Source: Meconema thalassinum (Eukaryota > Arthropoda > Insecta > Orthoptera > Tettigoniidae). From it: DNA of 64,000 bases. The stretch is taken from the NCBI GenBank assembly GCA_946902985.2, contig OX336393.1:53480765-53544764 (forward strand), read 5' to 3'. A program made the position numbers and the translations under genes. Shown here piece by piece: positions 21,602-31,841 of the stretch (the stretch's first letter is position 1; the number at the start of each line of letters is the position of its first letter). The notes below the pieces were generated by a model, which ran no database searches, had not been told where the DNA came from, and was given only the letters and a program-made list of their open reading frames with translations.

Positions 21602-21976
21602 CTAATAATAATAATAATAATAATAATATCGTATGGCCTCCGGTGCCGGGTGCAAGCTTTGTTATTTGACACCCAGAGGGCAGCTTGCATATTGAATTTG
21701 GTTGTTCCTTGAAGCACTATGAAAGTCAAGGAGGTTAGATATCTAAGCTCCCTGAACACTATAGCGCTTTCTAATAGAGAAATTAGGAACTTTGTGTTGG
21801 CGGAAAATCCCGAGATTAATTTTTTCATTATGAACACGGCCTACTGAATTCAAATAGGTTCATTAACATGCCAATATCGTATGACATGCGTGTCGTGATT
21901 TTCCCCGGCCAGGAGCGAACCTGCAAGCTTGGGGTTAGTAATCCGACTCGATAACCACTCACCCACCGTGGCAAGC
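21602..21976 (-). mobile_element. tRNA-derived SINE
   Basis: Read on the minus strand from 21976, the head carries a box A-like GGGTGAGTGGTTATCGAG and a box B-like GCAGGTTCGCTCCTG, with spacing like a tRNA promoter. The body continues to a (TAT)n tail at 21629-21604. Internal Pol III promoter boxes followed by an unrelated body and a simple tail define tRNA-SINEs. Confidence 0.72.
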
Positions 21977-22170
21977 TACAAACGCACTAACTAACTAACT
22001 AACAGAAATAAAAACGAACACACACGAACTAACAAACGAACACACGAACAAATAATGAACACACACACGAACGAACGAACAAATAGACAAACACACACAC
22101 GAAGGAACAAACGCACAAAAACAGGAATGAGCAAACAAACAATCAAACACACAAAAACACAAACACACAA
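21977..22170. repeat. AACGAACACAC-rich low-complexity tract
   Basis: Imperfect repeats of CAAACACAC and GAACGAAC words; no coding meaning. Confidence 0.8.
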
Positions 22171-22219
22171 ACATTAGACTGTGTAGGCCTATGTATTTGG
22201 ATGTTCCACAACTCATATT

Positions 22220-22720
22220 CTGTGAATTAATCATAGTTAGACCCAAATTGCAGAAAATGAGGGCTGTTAGCAGACGGATTGGGGTTGAAAATCTCCGGGA
22301 TAATGGACTTAGGCACACGATCGATGAGAAAACCCAAAGAGTAGATCGTAAAGAATTGCGGGACATTGAATTGGAGTGGTCAGGATGTAGTACCGCAAGT
22401 AGCAAAGTCGTGTCTTGGGACAACAGGGGGTAAAGACAGGACATCAGTGAAGTCTGCTTGTAAAAGTAGAAAGAAGGCTTACACAAAGTGGCTCTAAGCA
22501 AGGAATCCGTCAGACAGAGCAGTGGAAAGCAACTGAACCAAAAAAAAAAATATATATATAGTAGAGTCCAAAAGGAAATCATGGGAGGAGTCTAGAGATA
22601 AATTAGAAAAGTTAGGTCAAGTGGCAGGAAAACCTTTCTGGAGTGTTATAACGAATCTCAGGAATGGAGGGAAATGAGAAATGAGCAGTGTTCTGGATAA
22701 ATCAGGGAAACTCATCGTAG
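22220..22720 (+). pseudogene. LINE fragment between endonuclease and RT domains
   Basis: With stops and shifts the translation gives KKAYTKWL, then ARNPSDRAVE, then KSWEESRDKLEKL, then GKPFWSVITNLRNG, and SSVLDKSGKLI. These words appear in this order in the lysine-rich linker of several LINE ORF2 proteins (family knowledge). A poly(A)-(TA)n interruption lies at 22540-22560. It has no EN or RT motif of its own, so the class cannot be fixed. Confidence 0.55.
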
Positions 22721-22724
22721 TGTC

Positions 22725-23160
22725 ATCTTAACTGATGAATCATGCATCTGTGTTGCCCGTGGTAATCGCGACAATCGTGTGCGATGACGCACCGGAGAGA
22801 AGGGCCACCCAGACCTTAATGTCGACCAACACCGGCCATTATGGTCTATTGACTTTCATGTGCAATCACAACTGGTCCCTATGATAGCGACATTGCAAAT
22901 GGGATGTTTAGGTAGAGCAGTGACCGCGTTCTCACTGCACGTGTCTCCAAGGAAGCTCTCCACATCACAACTTTACAATGGCCCACTAGACCCATGGACC
23001 TCAACCTTATTGAGTAAGTGTGAGACATAATGGGCATGGATCACAATTCCTCAGGAAGTGATCTAGGACCTTAATGAACCCATATCTTGAAGCAGTGTAT
23101 TGCAGCTCTACTTCTTGATGGATGGAGTTGCGATTTTCATTTTCACGAGTGCTATTTTGA
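22725..23160 (+). pseudogene. Degenerate Tc1-like transposase fragment
   Basis: The translation starts VILTDESCICVARGNRDNR, the region around the first catalytic D of Tc1-type transposases, and in other frames continues to QWPTRPMDLNLIE, the region around the last catalytic residue. Multiple stops and deletions separate them. It is unrelated in detail to the intact Tc1 at 7566-9030. Confidence 0.7.
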
Positions 23161-23239
23161 AGTCTGTTAATATTTAAGCCAAGCGTCTCCGAAGTTCTGG
23201 TTTCAAAATTTACGGATGTGTTTCCAATATGATGTGGAA

Positions 23240-23465
23240 AGACTGGCTGTGAGGCTTATCGGTAACGTTCTTGCCAGCTGACCCCAAGGTTGCAGGATCA
23301 ATTGCTAACGGAGTCAGTTGGCATTTGACGGTGCGCAAACGTGAGGGAGCCGTGTCCGTAGATTTACTGGCACGTTAAAGATCCCCTTCAGGGAAAAATT
23401 CCGGCACCCTGGCGTCTCTAAAATCAGCACTAGTTAAAAGGGACGTAAAACCAATAAGATGATTA
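23240..23465 (+). repeat. SINE-like repeat, second copy
   Basis: It matches 9119-9300: GTAGATTTACTGGCACGTTA and GGGACGTAAAACCAATAAGA. A box B-like GGTTGCAGGATCAATTGC lies in the head. Tail of ATT units follows. Confidence 0.6.
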
Positions 23466-23475
23466 AGTTATTATA

Positions 23476-23993
23476 TGGGCGGCTTCGGTGGCGTAGTGGG
23501 TAGCATGCTGAGCTTCTATGCCCAAGGCCGCGGGTTCAAACCCGGCCGAAGTTGTCGGATTTTAAGAGCGTTAAAAATCCCTTTGTATGCCTTCATTTGG
23601 AGGGGAAATAAAGCTGGCGGTCCCATGTCATAGATTTATGGCATGTTAAAGAACCTTCCACTAATTACACTTGTGTGAAGCTAAATCATGGGTTAGATTT
23701 GACTAACGCTCTTAGGTTCCAATGTTCGTCACCAGGAGCCGACTATGGTGGCATCTAGTAACCGAGTTCAGAACTAGATGTCGTTGACGTTGGCGTTTGG
23801 TAGAAAAAGTAGGTACTACTTAAAAATTGAATGCCTGCAGTCCTTATTTGAATTAAGAACAGATAACACACACTAATATAGCCATCAAAATTAACACCGG
23901 TTATCAGACAGATTCTACACACACCCATCCAAAGTACACGGGGCTACATGACCACGTTGTCGCAGCCCCTAAACTGAGGAACCAACCAACCAA
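23476..23993 (+). mobile_element. tRNA-derived SINE, about 520 bp
   Basis: The head folds like a tRNA: box A GGTGGCGTAGTGGGTAGC and box B GCGGGTTCAAACCCGGCC, with GGCTTCGG pairing to CCGAAGT at the other end of the tRNA-like part. The body ends at GAGGAACCAACCAACCAAA. The second copy is at 45457-46078, where it carries an insertion. Confidence 0.85.
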
Positions 23994-23999
23994 ATTATT

Positions 24000-24484
24000 A
24001 TATGACCTGGATAGGAGTTGCCAAATATTGAAACACCCTATATAATGTGCAGCCTGTATTATATGACACAATCACCCATGTCTCAGGTCGGAATCAAAGC
24101 AGCTGTAGAGTATCACTCGCTTGCCCTGGGCTGCGTCTCGGTTCGTTAAGCCTTCAGCCGACTCGTTATGCAGCCCAACTTACATCCCTCATTTACGCCA
24201 ATTACCAGTTCTCGCGTGCTTTGCGTGTTTAGGGCTCGGATTGACATCACTTGTCTCCACAACGGAACTCCAACTACGGCACGCGAATGTTTGTAACATG
24301 CCACATAGCTCACATTGAGACCAATCGAGTTATCTGTGTGGTCTTTAGTTCGACTCCTCTTTTCAACAAGTCTTAGTGACCATTGTGACTGCCTTCGTAA
24401 CAAGTATTTCAGAGGATGTAAAGTGATTGTACTTCTATTGTTGTCATTGATATTTCATAAAGCGGCTTGGTCTTCGTCTTAACG
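24000..24484. other. No feature recognised
   Basis: Short overlapping ORFs occur on both strands at 24047-24403 but none resembles a known protein, and no repeat match is seen. Confidence 0.4.
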
Positions 24485-24587
24485 TACGAGGGGCGTACTA
24501 TATTGCTTTAAACTTTATTAGCCTACTTTTCACATTTTGCAAAAATGAGGAAAAGGTAGACTTATGAAATCGATCCGGGAAAATATA
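24485..24587 (-). repeat. Mariner-end-like words and 5' part of a repeat A-like element
   Basis: GTACGAGGGGCGTACTATAT here resembles the outer end of the mariner at 43561-43590 read in reverse. The next bases (AAAATGAGG..TAGACTTATGAAATCGATC) resemble the start of repeat A and continue beyond the palindromic insertion at 26632. Confidence 0.45.
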
Positions 24588-26631
24588 CTGCTCAAAAAAA
24601 TTAAAGCACCACTTTTTTCAAAGGCCACCAAATTTTGAAAAGTTGACCTACAAGCTCGAAATCTCAGTATGACGTTTGTCCGGACGCCTACCAAGCATAT
24701 GCTTCAGCACAACTCCCCAACTTGAGTAGTTTCGGGGTAGCACCCCGAAAACCAGCCCATTTTCGAAAACCACAAATTGAAGTTTGCGAAAAACGCTGCA
24801 GGACTTGTCGCAGGTTGCCAAAGCAGTCGAAAATGAATGAGTCTTGCTCTTAAAGGTTCCACAAACACGTAGAAATCGTTACATTTGACGTTTGGGCATT
24901 TTCAACCCCCTTCATCATCCCCTAAACATGGACTACCATTGGGGGCGTCTGAGAAGGTACCGGGTGTGTTTAACCATCTGAAAACCTGCACACCGTCCTC
25001 AGTTGCTGATTGCAGTAAGTTCTTAAGGCCTCCGGCAATGTCCACACCCCCTAACACCATCAACTGGCATGGGACCAAACCACCCCCTCTCGATTCACCC
25101 CTAAGGAAGGTTTTAATCGAGATGTTTATCAGTGCTGTGAATGCGGGGGTCTTCCCCTACCGTTTCAAAAAAGGAGCTGTGCCTTTGTCACCACCCCTTC
25201 CCCTGCAACCCCCGTTTGTATGATTTTTCGAATCAGACCCTTTTTAAGGGCTGAAACGAGGTCTTAATCGCTGAAAGGGCTGTAAAGGTCCTTAGAAGTA
25301 GTGGTGACACGAAATCAACCCCTTCCGATCGATGTTTGACATTCCGTCCCCCCAAATTCGAAATTGTTGCACCCCCAACCCTCCCTGTCTGGACGCGTAA
25401 CGCGTCATGGCAGAGTTTTCAGAGTTGGATGGAAATGAAGCTTATGGCCTGACATGGAGCCGAAAACAGCAGGTTGGATGGAAATTCATCGGTAGGGTGG
25501 GAAACGGGACCAAAATGTTTTCAAAAAAGTTAACAGCCTCTAGTAAGTACACCAATGCATAGGCAACCCACATCACGTAATTTTTCTCTCATTGCCAAAC
25601 TTTGTAACCTATTGCCGATCATAGGCAACCCACACGCACGGATGTGATGTGGGTTGCCTATGAACGGGCGTACTTACTGTAGGCTGTACACTTTTTTGAA
25701 AACTTTTTGGTCCCGTTTCCCAACCTACCGATGAATTTCTATCCAACCTGCTGTTTTGGGCTCCATTGCAGGCCATAAGTTTCATTTCCATCCAACTCTG
25801 AAAACTCTGCCATGACGCGTTACGCGTCCAGACAGGGAGGTTTGGTGGTGCAAAAATTTCGAATTTGGGGGACGGAATGTCAATCATCGATCGGAAGGGG
25901 TTGATTTCGTGTCACCACTACTTCTAAGGACCTTTACAGCCCTTTCAGCGATTAAGACCTCGTTTCAGCCCTTAAAAAGGGCCTGATTCGAAAAATCATA
26001 CAAACGGGGGTTGCAGGGGAAGGGGTGGTGACAAAGGCACAGCTCCTTTTTTGAAACGGTGGGGGAAGACCCCCGCATTCACAGCACTGATAAACATCTC
26101 GATTAAAACCTTCCTTAGGGGTGAATCGAGAGGGGGTGGTTTGGTGCCATGCCAGTTGAGGGTGTTAGGGGGTGTGGACATTGCCGGAGGCCTTAAGAAC
26201 TTACTTCAATCAGCAACTGAGGACGGTGTGCAGGTTTTCAGATGGTTAAACACACCCGGTACCTTCTCAGACGCCCCCAATGGTAGTCCATGTTTAGGGG
26301 ATGATGAAGGGGGTTGAAAATGCCCAAACGTCAAATGTAACGATTTCTACGTGTTTGTGGAACCTTTAAGAGCAAGACTCATTCATTTTCGACTGCTTTG
26401 GCAACCTGCGACAAGTCCTGCAGCGTTTTTCGCAAACTTCAATTTGTGGTTTTCGAAAATGGGCTGGTTTCCGGGGTGCTACCCCGAAACTACTCACGTT
26501 GGGGAGTTGTGCTGAAGCATATGCTTGGTAGGCGTCAGGACAAACGTCATACTGAGATTTCGAGCTTGTAGGTCAACTTTTCAAAATTTGGTGGCCTTTG
26601 AAAAAAGTGGTGCTTTAATTTTTTTGAGCAG
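24588..26631. mobile_element. 2044 bp palindromic element with ~990 bp arms
   Basis: It begins CTGCTCAAAAAAATTAAAGC and ends with the reverse complement. The left arm (24588 to about 25576) and right arm (about 25643-26631) match along their whole length with few differences, leaving a loop of roughly 65 bp that itself holds a small palindrome (CATAGGCAACCCACA). TATA flanks both ends (24584-24587, 26632-26635). ORFs in the arms mirror each other and resemble no protein. It is best read as a fold-back or long-TIR nonautonomous transposon. A transcript across it would form a very long hairpin. Confidence 0.9.
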
Positions 26632-27729
26632 TATATGTGTCTGCCTGTCTGTCCTTCTGTCTGTCTGTCTGTGTGTGTGTGTCCCCTCTCAACTCCTAAA
26701 CGGCTGCAGCAATCGAAACCAAATTTAGTATAAGTAAAGATGTATACCGGAATATCTCAAGCCCATATTTGAAAATGATGTCAGTGCTACCAACTGCTGA
26801 AACAACGCACTAGAAATTTGAGCTCCATGTTGGATATCATGGAAGGTATGCATGGGAGCTATTACAAAATTGGCACACATGTAGATAATACTATTTCAGT
26901 GTAATTTACAGGAGGCCATATATGACAGTGTTGCCAAAGTAATTTTAAGCCTCCTGATAGGTCCATTTTAAATGCATATAACTTCTACACTATTAATTGG
27001 ATTTCAACCAAATTTTGTATGTAATATGTGTACATAAACAGATATAACTGAGTGTATTCTTAAGAGCCACCAGGGCTGCCAACTGTTAATAATTGCTCTT
27101 CCTATTTTCTTCATCCAATATATCTGAAATTATGCAAGCCGACAGCTTTAAATTATGCACACGTATAGCACCTGGCATTTTAGATGAATTTGGAGTAACT
27201 TATATACATCAATTCTAACAACATGATTCTAAGCCTGCTGATAGGACCAATTTTAAATACAAGTAACTTCTATACTATGAGTTGGATTTCAACCAAATTT
27301 CGTATGTGCTATGTGTAACATAACAGATATGACTATAAGTATTCTTCAGAGCAATTAGGGCTGCCAACTGTTAATAAATGCTGTCTATATTTTTACCCTA
27401 ATATATTAGAAAGTATGCAAGCCAACAGTTCTATATTTTGCACACGAATAGCACCTGACACTCTAGATTAATTTGGAGTCATTAATATAAGTCAGGGCTG
27501 CCAACATGATTCTATGCTTACTGATAAGTCCAATTTTAAAATACATGTAACTTCTATACTAACTAATGGATTTCATCCAAAATTGGCACAACAAGATATC
27601 ATAATATTTCCGATTATTTCTAACCAGCACACGCATAACATTGTTGCCAACATGCTTTTACGCGTGCTGATAGATCCAATGTCCAACTGCTTGTAACGTC
27701 CATTGGACTTCAACCAAATTTTTTATTCT
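26632..27729 (+). repeat. AT-rich repeat with ~283 bp internal period
   Basis: It opens with a (CTGT)n/(TG)n tract (26640-26686) and CTAAACGGCTGCAGC, the same layout as repeat A. The words 'CTGATAGG-CCA-TTTTAAAT', 'ACTTCTA-ACTA' and 'GGATTTCAACCAAATTT' recur at about 26950, 27235 and 27516 (spacings about 285 and 281) and in part at 27665. The Gypsy element is inserted in it at 27730; the repeat seems to resume after 42282 with a similar CCAGGGCTGCCAACT word. Confidence 0.75.
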
Positions 27730-29075
27730 GTACTGTACCCATGTGAGTAATCTCGATGGAAAATATGCTTCCGCCTCCAGCTAGCGTCAGTACTCGGGCG
27801 TGTACCGTTCCCTCATTGAGCAGTTGCATATTTTGGATTTGAGGCTAAAAGTATCAACTCTACAATGATAAGGCACAACTCTATTCTAAAACTTTAATTC
27901 AGTAATAAAATCATGGCTTCAAACAAACAAAACAATCCCCACAACCATAAAACAAATCAAACAAAAATTACTTCCACAATCCACTGATATGAACATAATA
28001 TTACCATAATAAAATCATATCATAACACGAAACTTTACCCTTATATCAACTTCACAATATACTCTGGTGCGCTGATGCACATACAACTTCAGAAACAAAC
28101 TGTACATTGATACTACTGTCATCCAATGTGACTTCTTTAATTTCACAAAATTACTTATTCCTTAAACCTCGTCTTAATTTGACAATTATGTGTACCGTGT
28201 GTGTTTGATCTTTCTCTTCCCACCAAATGCTTTACATGCATTAGCCTATTCTGGTGTTGCACAGCAGTCTACGTGCAACTCCATAATTATGTAAGCTACC
28301 CCTACACTTCCTCTATTTATATAGTTCCACTGCATGCCGTTTGTGATTTCATCTTAAAACCGTTAGTTATTGCTGTGTCGGATGGTACTATTAAATTACC
28401 TTGCGCGCGTAGACTGTGGCGTCGAGTAACCAACTTCTGAAAAAGTTGTCAGTGACAGTACAAATGCAACGTCTAACCATTCGTTAGATTGCTAAAATCA
28501 TGAACCATCAGGGTGATCTATAATTATCAATGTGTTCTTAAACCACATGGCTTCATTACTCAATATAACAATATTTCATTTCATGTCATTAACAGGGTCT
28601 AAAATCTGCCCTTTATAAACCTTCTCTCACGGTTCGCTTGACCGTCCCAGACCCTCCTCCGAGCGGCCTGTATACAATAGGAGTGGAGTGAGGTTCCAAC
28701 ATTACCTCGACCCTCGCTTCCTGTCTCATGGCTTTCTCCCCAAGCAGTATAAGATTCTACAAGACAAATACCGTGGTCCCAGTGACACACATATCCCAAT
28801 GGATTTAAACTGAATATTATGCAAATAGGTACTGGATGAGCTTCAACATTTATTCCTACCCTGAGGATAATAATAACTGGCACCAAATAGCCCCATTTCA
28901 ACATGAAGGCACGAGGTTCATAAAACATTGGTCTAGTAGGCAACCGGTATCTTAAATAAATGCTGCGGTCAGCCACACATGCTGCCGTCATAATATTCGC
29001 TTCAACGAGCCGAATCACTCAATAATAAGTTCTCGGGGAATCAGATGGAGTGCAGAGGTGTCCATCGTTTGCCTC

Positions 29076-29160
29076 TCACCTATCACGGGATTCGAACCCG
29101 GAACATTCCATATCCATCATCAGAGTTAGGGTCCAAACACTAATTACACTCTGGCACAAA
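29076..29160 (-). other. tRNA-like box B segment inside the LTR
   Basis: On the minus strand, GGGTTCGAATCCC at 29100-29088 is a perfect Pol III box B with a self-pairing stem. The same segment is at 39688-39772 in the other LTR. A convincing box A and acceptor stem are not seen, so it is more likely a captured SINE head or chance than a tRNA gene. Confidence 0.45.
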
Positions 29161-29503
29161 GCATATCTCCCAGTATGCCCACGGCATACGAGATTTCATA
29201 CGTCGAATAGATCACCTGGTTCCTAACCTAATGTTATGACCTTCGTCCTATAATTATTAAGAGAAATCTATCAATTACTCTATAAGCTTTTACATATGCT
29301 GCAAATACAATTCACTAGAAAGCTCTTCCATTTCCTGGCATAATTATATTCCCATTAATACAATATATTCTGATATAAAACTCTTTTCTTAATCCCGTAG
29401 TGTAATCTTACTGTATAATATTACTGCTTAGATCGATAAGTCTTGCAATTAGCGTAACTATTTCTTGCTTACAACATTTTACCCGATGCATTCATTCATA
29501 CCT

Positions 29504-29510
29504 TTTATTA

Positions 29511-29543
<33 letters not shown>

Positions 29544-29545
29544 CT
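29504..29545. repeat. (ATT)n microsatellite in the LTR
   Basis: The run of TTATTA units is longer here than in the matching place of the other LTR (about 40121-40151), a length difference gained after insertion. Confidence 0.85.
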
Positions 29546-31670
29546 CACTGACATAAATTACCAAAATCCGACACAACTAATCATCTTAAAACCCGAACAA
29601 CAGTGTTCGTGACATTACGTTTACATAACTGATTTGCCATTTTTAATTAATAGTGGTAACGATTAATCCACTCTCTGATGCAAAATAACATCTCAACTCT
29701 ATTAAAAATCAACACAATAATGATTAAACTTGGAGGGTCTATCTCCTACTCTGATTCTTACTGGCATCTTTATAACTCTGAAATCACATTACATGCAGTG
29801 GCCTATACTTCTACATCAACATAATTTGTGGGGTACTCACATATATGGGCTCATCATGGTGGCTCCAACCACTCATATCCTTCCGGGTCGCCTGCCATAT
29901 GCAGATTTAGTGCGACATTTGCATCTTGAATACACACATTTTATGATACATATCTTCCACTAACCACACGACACTTTGCATTTCTATAAAGAAGCTATTG
30001 CTCCCAAAACACATGACACTTTATAACACTTATTAAACCATTAATTTAAAAGACATTTCACATATGATTTATACATAACACGCGTCACTTTTTACACTTT
30101 TCATTGGTTAAAATTCCCTAGCAAAGATATCAAAATTGCAGGTGTCGACGGCATCTTCCGTGCTCCTACCAACTTCTGATTGAAAGTCTGGTTCATCTGC
30201 CCTCGGAATTCACCAACAGTCTACCAATAATCCTACGGTAAGCTTCCTGCTTTGCATAAATATGCTAACTTCCGTCCTGAGCGTTACTATTTGGTATCCT
30301 TAAGACCTTACCAAATGCTTCGTAAAGTTTCTCCCAGCGCATTTCAGCGTAATAAGACATGTATGATCAGTCAATACATTATACACTGTGCTTAACATTG
30401 TACATAATCTTACACTGATTATTATTTTCAATAGTTCTGCAACTTATCTCACACGGTGCTTCCTAAGTGAACACAAACCATTGTTCGTACTGCTGACTAC
30501 ACCTGCAGCACGACTGTCATTAATAAAAACTTTCTAAAAGTTCTACTGCACGGCTTCCCAAGTCGAAGTCCGGGCCTCCTTCCTTGCCTTCGGTAATACA
30601 CATTTCACACAATAAAGTTCGTTGATTACCGTACTTCTTATTAATTTCTGACTATACATTATTATCTTCTCACTTGGTGCATTATGATGTGCGGTGAATA
30701 TAATGGTTCACTCAAATTTACAAGTCTTTGTTTGAGCGTCCTTTCATGAGCCGGACCGACATACGTTCCGCCTCAACAACTGCTTGACAACTGACAAAAA
30801 CTGTGTAGTGACGACTGTGCTCTACCAAGGGTCGACTCCCTTTATATTGGTTTCACACAAAAAGTAGAGCTAAAATTTCCCGCGCTATCTCGACTCCTCT
30901 CCCAGCATGATTCTGGTCTCGAAACCATGCTCATCGGGTTCCTTTTTCTTCACTGATCCCAGAACTATCTGCGTGCTGAAGGATCGCTCGGCCAATTAAT
31001 TAATATTAATTGTTTTCTCCATAGCGTGGGGACGCTGTTTCACTGGGAATCCCTGGTGACCTTGTCAAACCCAGCCGCGAACCTCCATAGTCTTATGTCC
31101 TTCCGCACTCCATTAAATATGCGTCAATTTCGCAGATTAAAGGCTCTAAAATTAGCCTCCTGTCTAAAGATTCACCTGTGCGCAACTCTCATGTCATTGC
31201 GTTACTCCAATCACGAGTAATCAATGATTTTCCTTGGGATCTCTCCCCACTCTTCTTCGTCCTATTCTCAGTCGGGGAAAAACTGGGTCATTATTCAACC
31301 CCCCAACCTCTTCCAGACGACATAACTAGGTCATCAAGATTGACGTGGCTCCAAGGGTCACCTCCTACTATTCTGGGCGTATTAGTAAAACGTCAAACTC
31401 TGCACTTTCTGTGCTCCAAGTCCAGCATAGCCTACTCCAAGTAGTCCAATAATGCTGTATTCTGCTCCTTTTCCCTGCATTATTTTAATAAATAATGTCA
31501 TTATCAACTGAAATCACACCAGTGATTAAATATACACTTTTCTCTAGGGGTTTTTACACTGGAACTCCCTCAACAGATCTCGGGTTCGTTCCCTGGTGGA
31601 ACCTTTATACTGAGATCACAGTCTCTGAGATCCCCGTTCAATATCAGTCAGCATGACCCCCTCGGGTTTA

Positions 31671-31680
31671 TATTCCCCTT
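31671..31680 (-). promoter_or_regulatory. Polypurine tract candidate
   Basis: On the element strand the bases just before the 3' LTR are AAGGGGAATA, a purine run directly abutting the LTR. This is where plus-strand synthesis would be primed in LTR retrotransposons. Confidence 0.65.
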
Positions 31681-31841
31681 GCAAAACTTATAGAAGTCAA
31701 TTGCAAGTGACTTTCTGTAAGTAACCAGCTGACTGTCTACCACTGTCTGTGTTTACATCTGGGGTCCTTCACCTCGTCTGGCTGCGAGTATGTTAGTTCA
31801 GCTCCCCCTTCCACACTCCGCTCAGCTCTAAGCTGTTCATT

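Larger units (their letters stand above)
27734..31670 (-). repeat. 3' LTR of the Gypsy element, 3937 bp
   Basis: It matches 38380-42278 from TGTACCCATGTGAGTAATCT to GACCCCCTCGGGTT. The outer end is TG on the plus strand, so CA on the element strand. At the inner end this copy has TTTA where the other LTR has TTCA. Typical insect Gypsy LTRs are a few hundred bases (general knowledge), so this is about ten times longer. I find no convincing protein. The ORF at 28599-29018 is kept in both LTRs, but recent LTR identity alone explains that. Confidence 0.95.

Noticed and set aside
21126..22582. Long minus-strand ORFs rich in Phe, Cys, Leu and Val as membrane proteins
   Set aside because: They lie over AC/AG-rich low-complexity DNA, and the composition alone creates them.
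23490..23560. tRNA gene
   Set aside because: The tRNA-like fold is the head of a SINE with a 450 bp body, repeated at 45457. The other box B segments at 21900, 42680, 51730, 58140 and 58580 are likewise SINE heads.
24047..24403. Overlapping short ORFs as a gene
   Set aside because: They are short, on both strands, and without recognisable motifs.
24885..26317. Mirror-image ORFs in the palindrome arms
   Set aside because: Each is the same arm read on opposite strands; no domain is visible.
28599..29018. A 139-residue ORF kept in both LTRs as a possible accessory protein
   Set aside because: LTRs are identical at insertion, so both copies keep the ORF by descent. It resembles no known protein and has no evidence of selection here.
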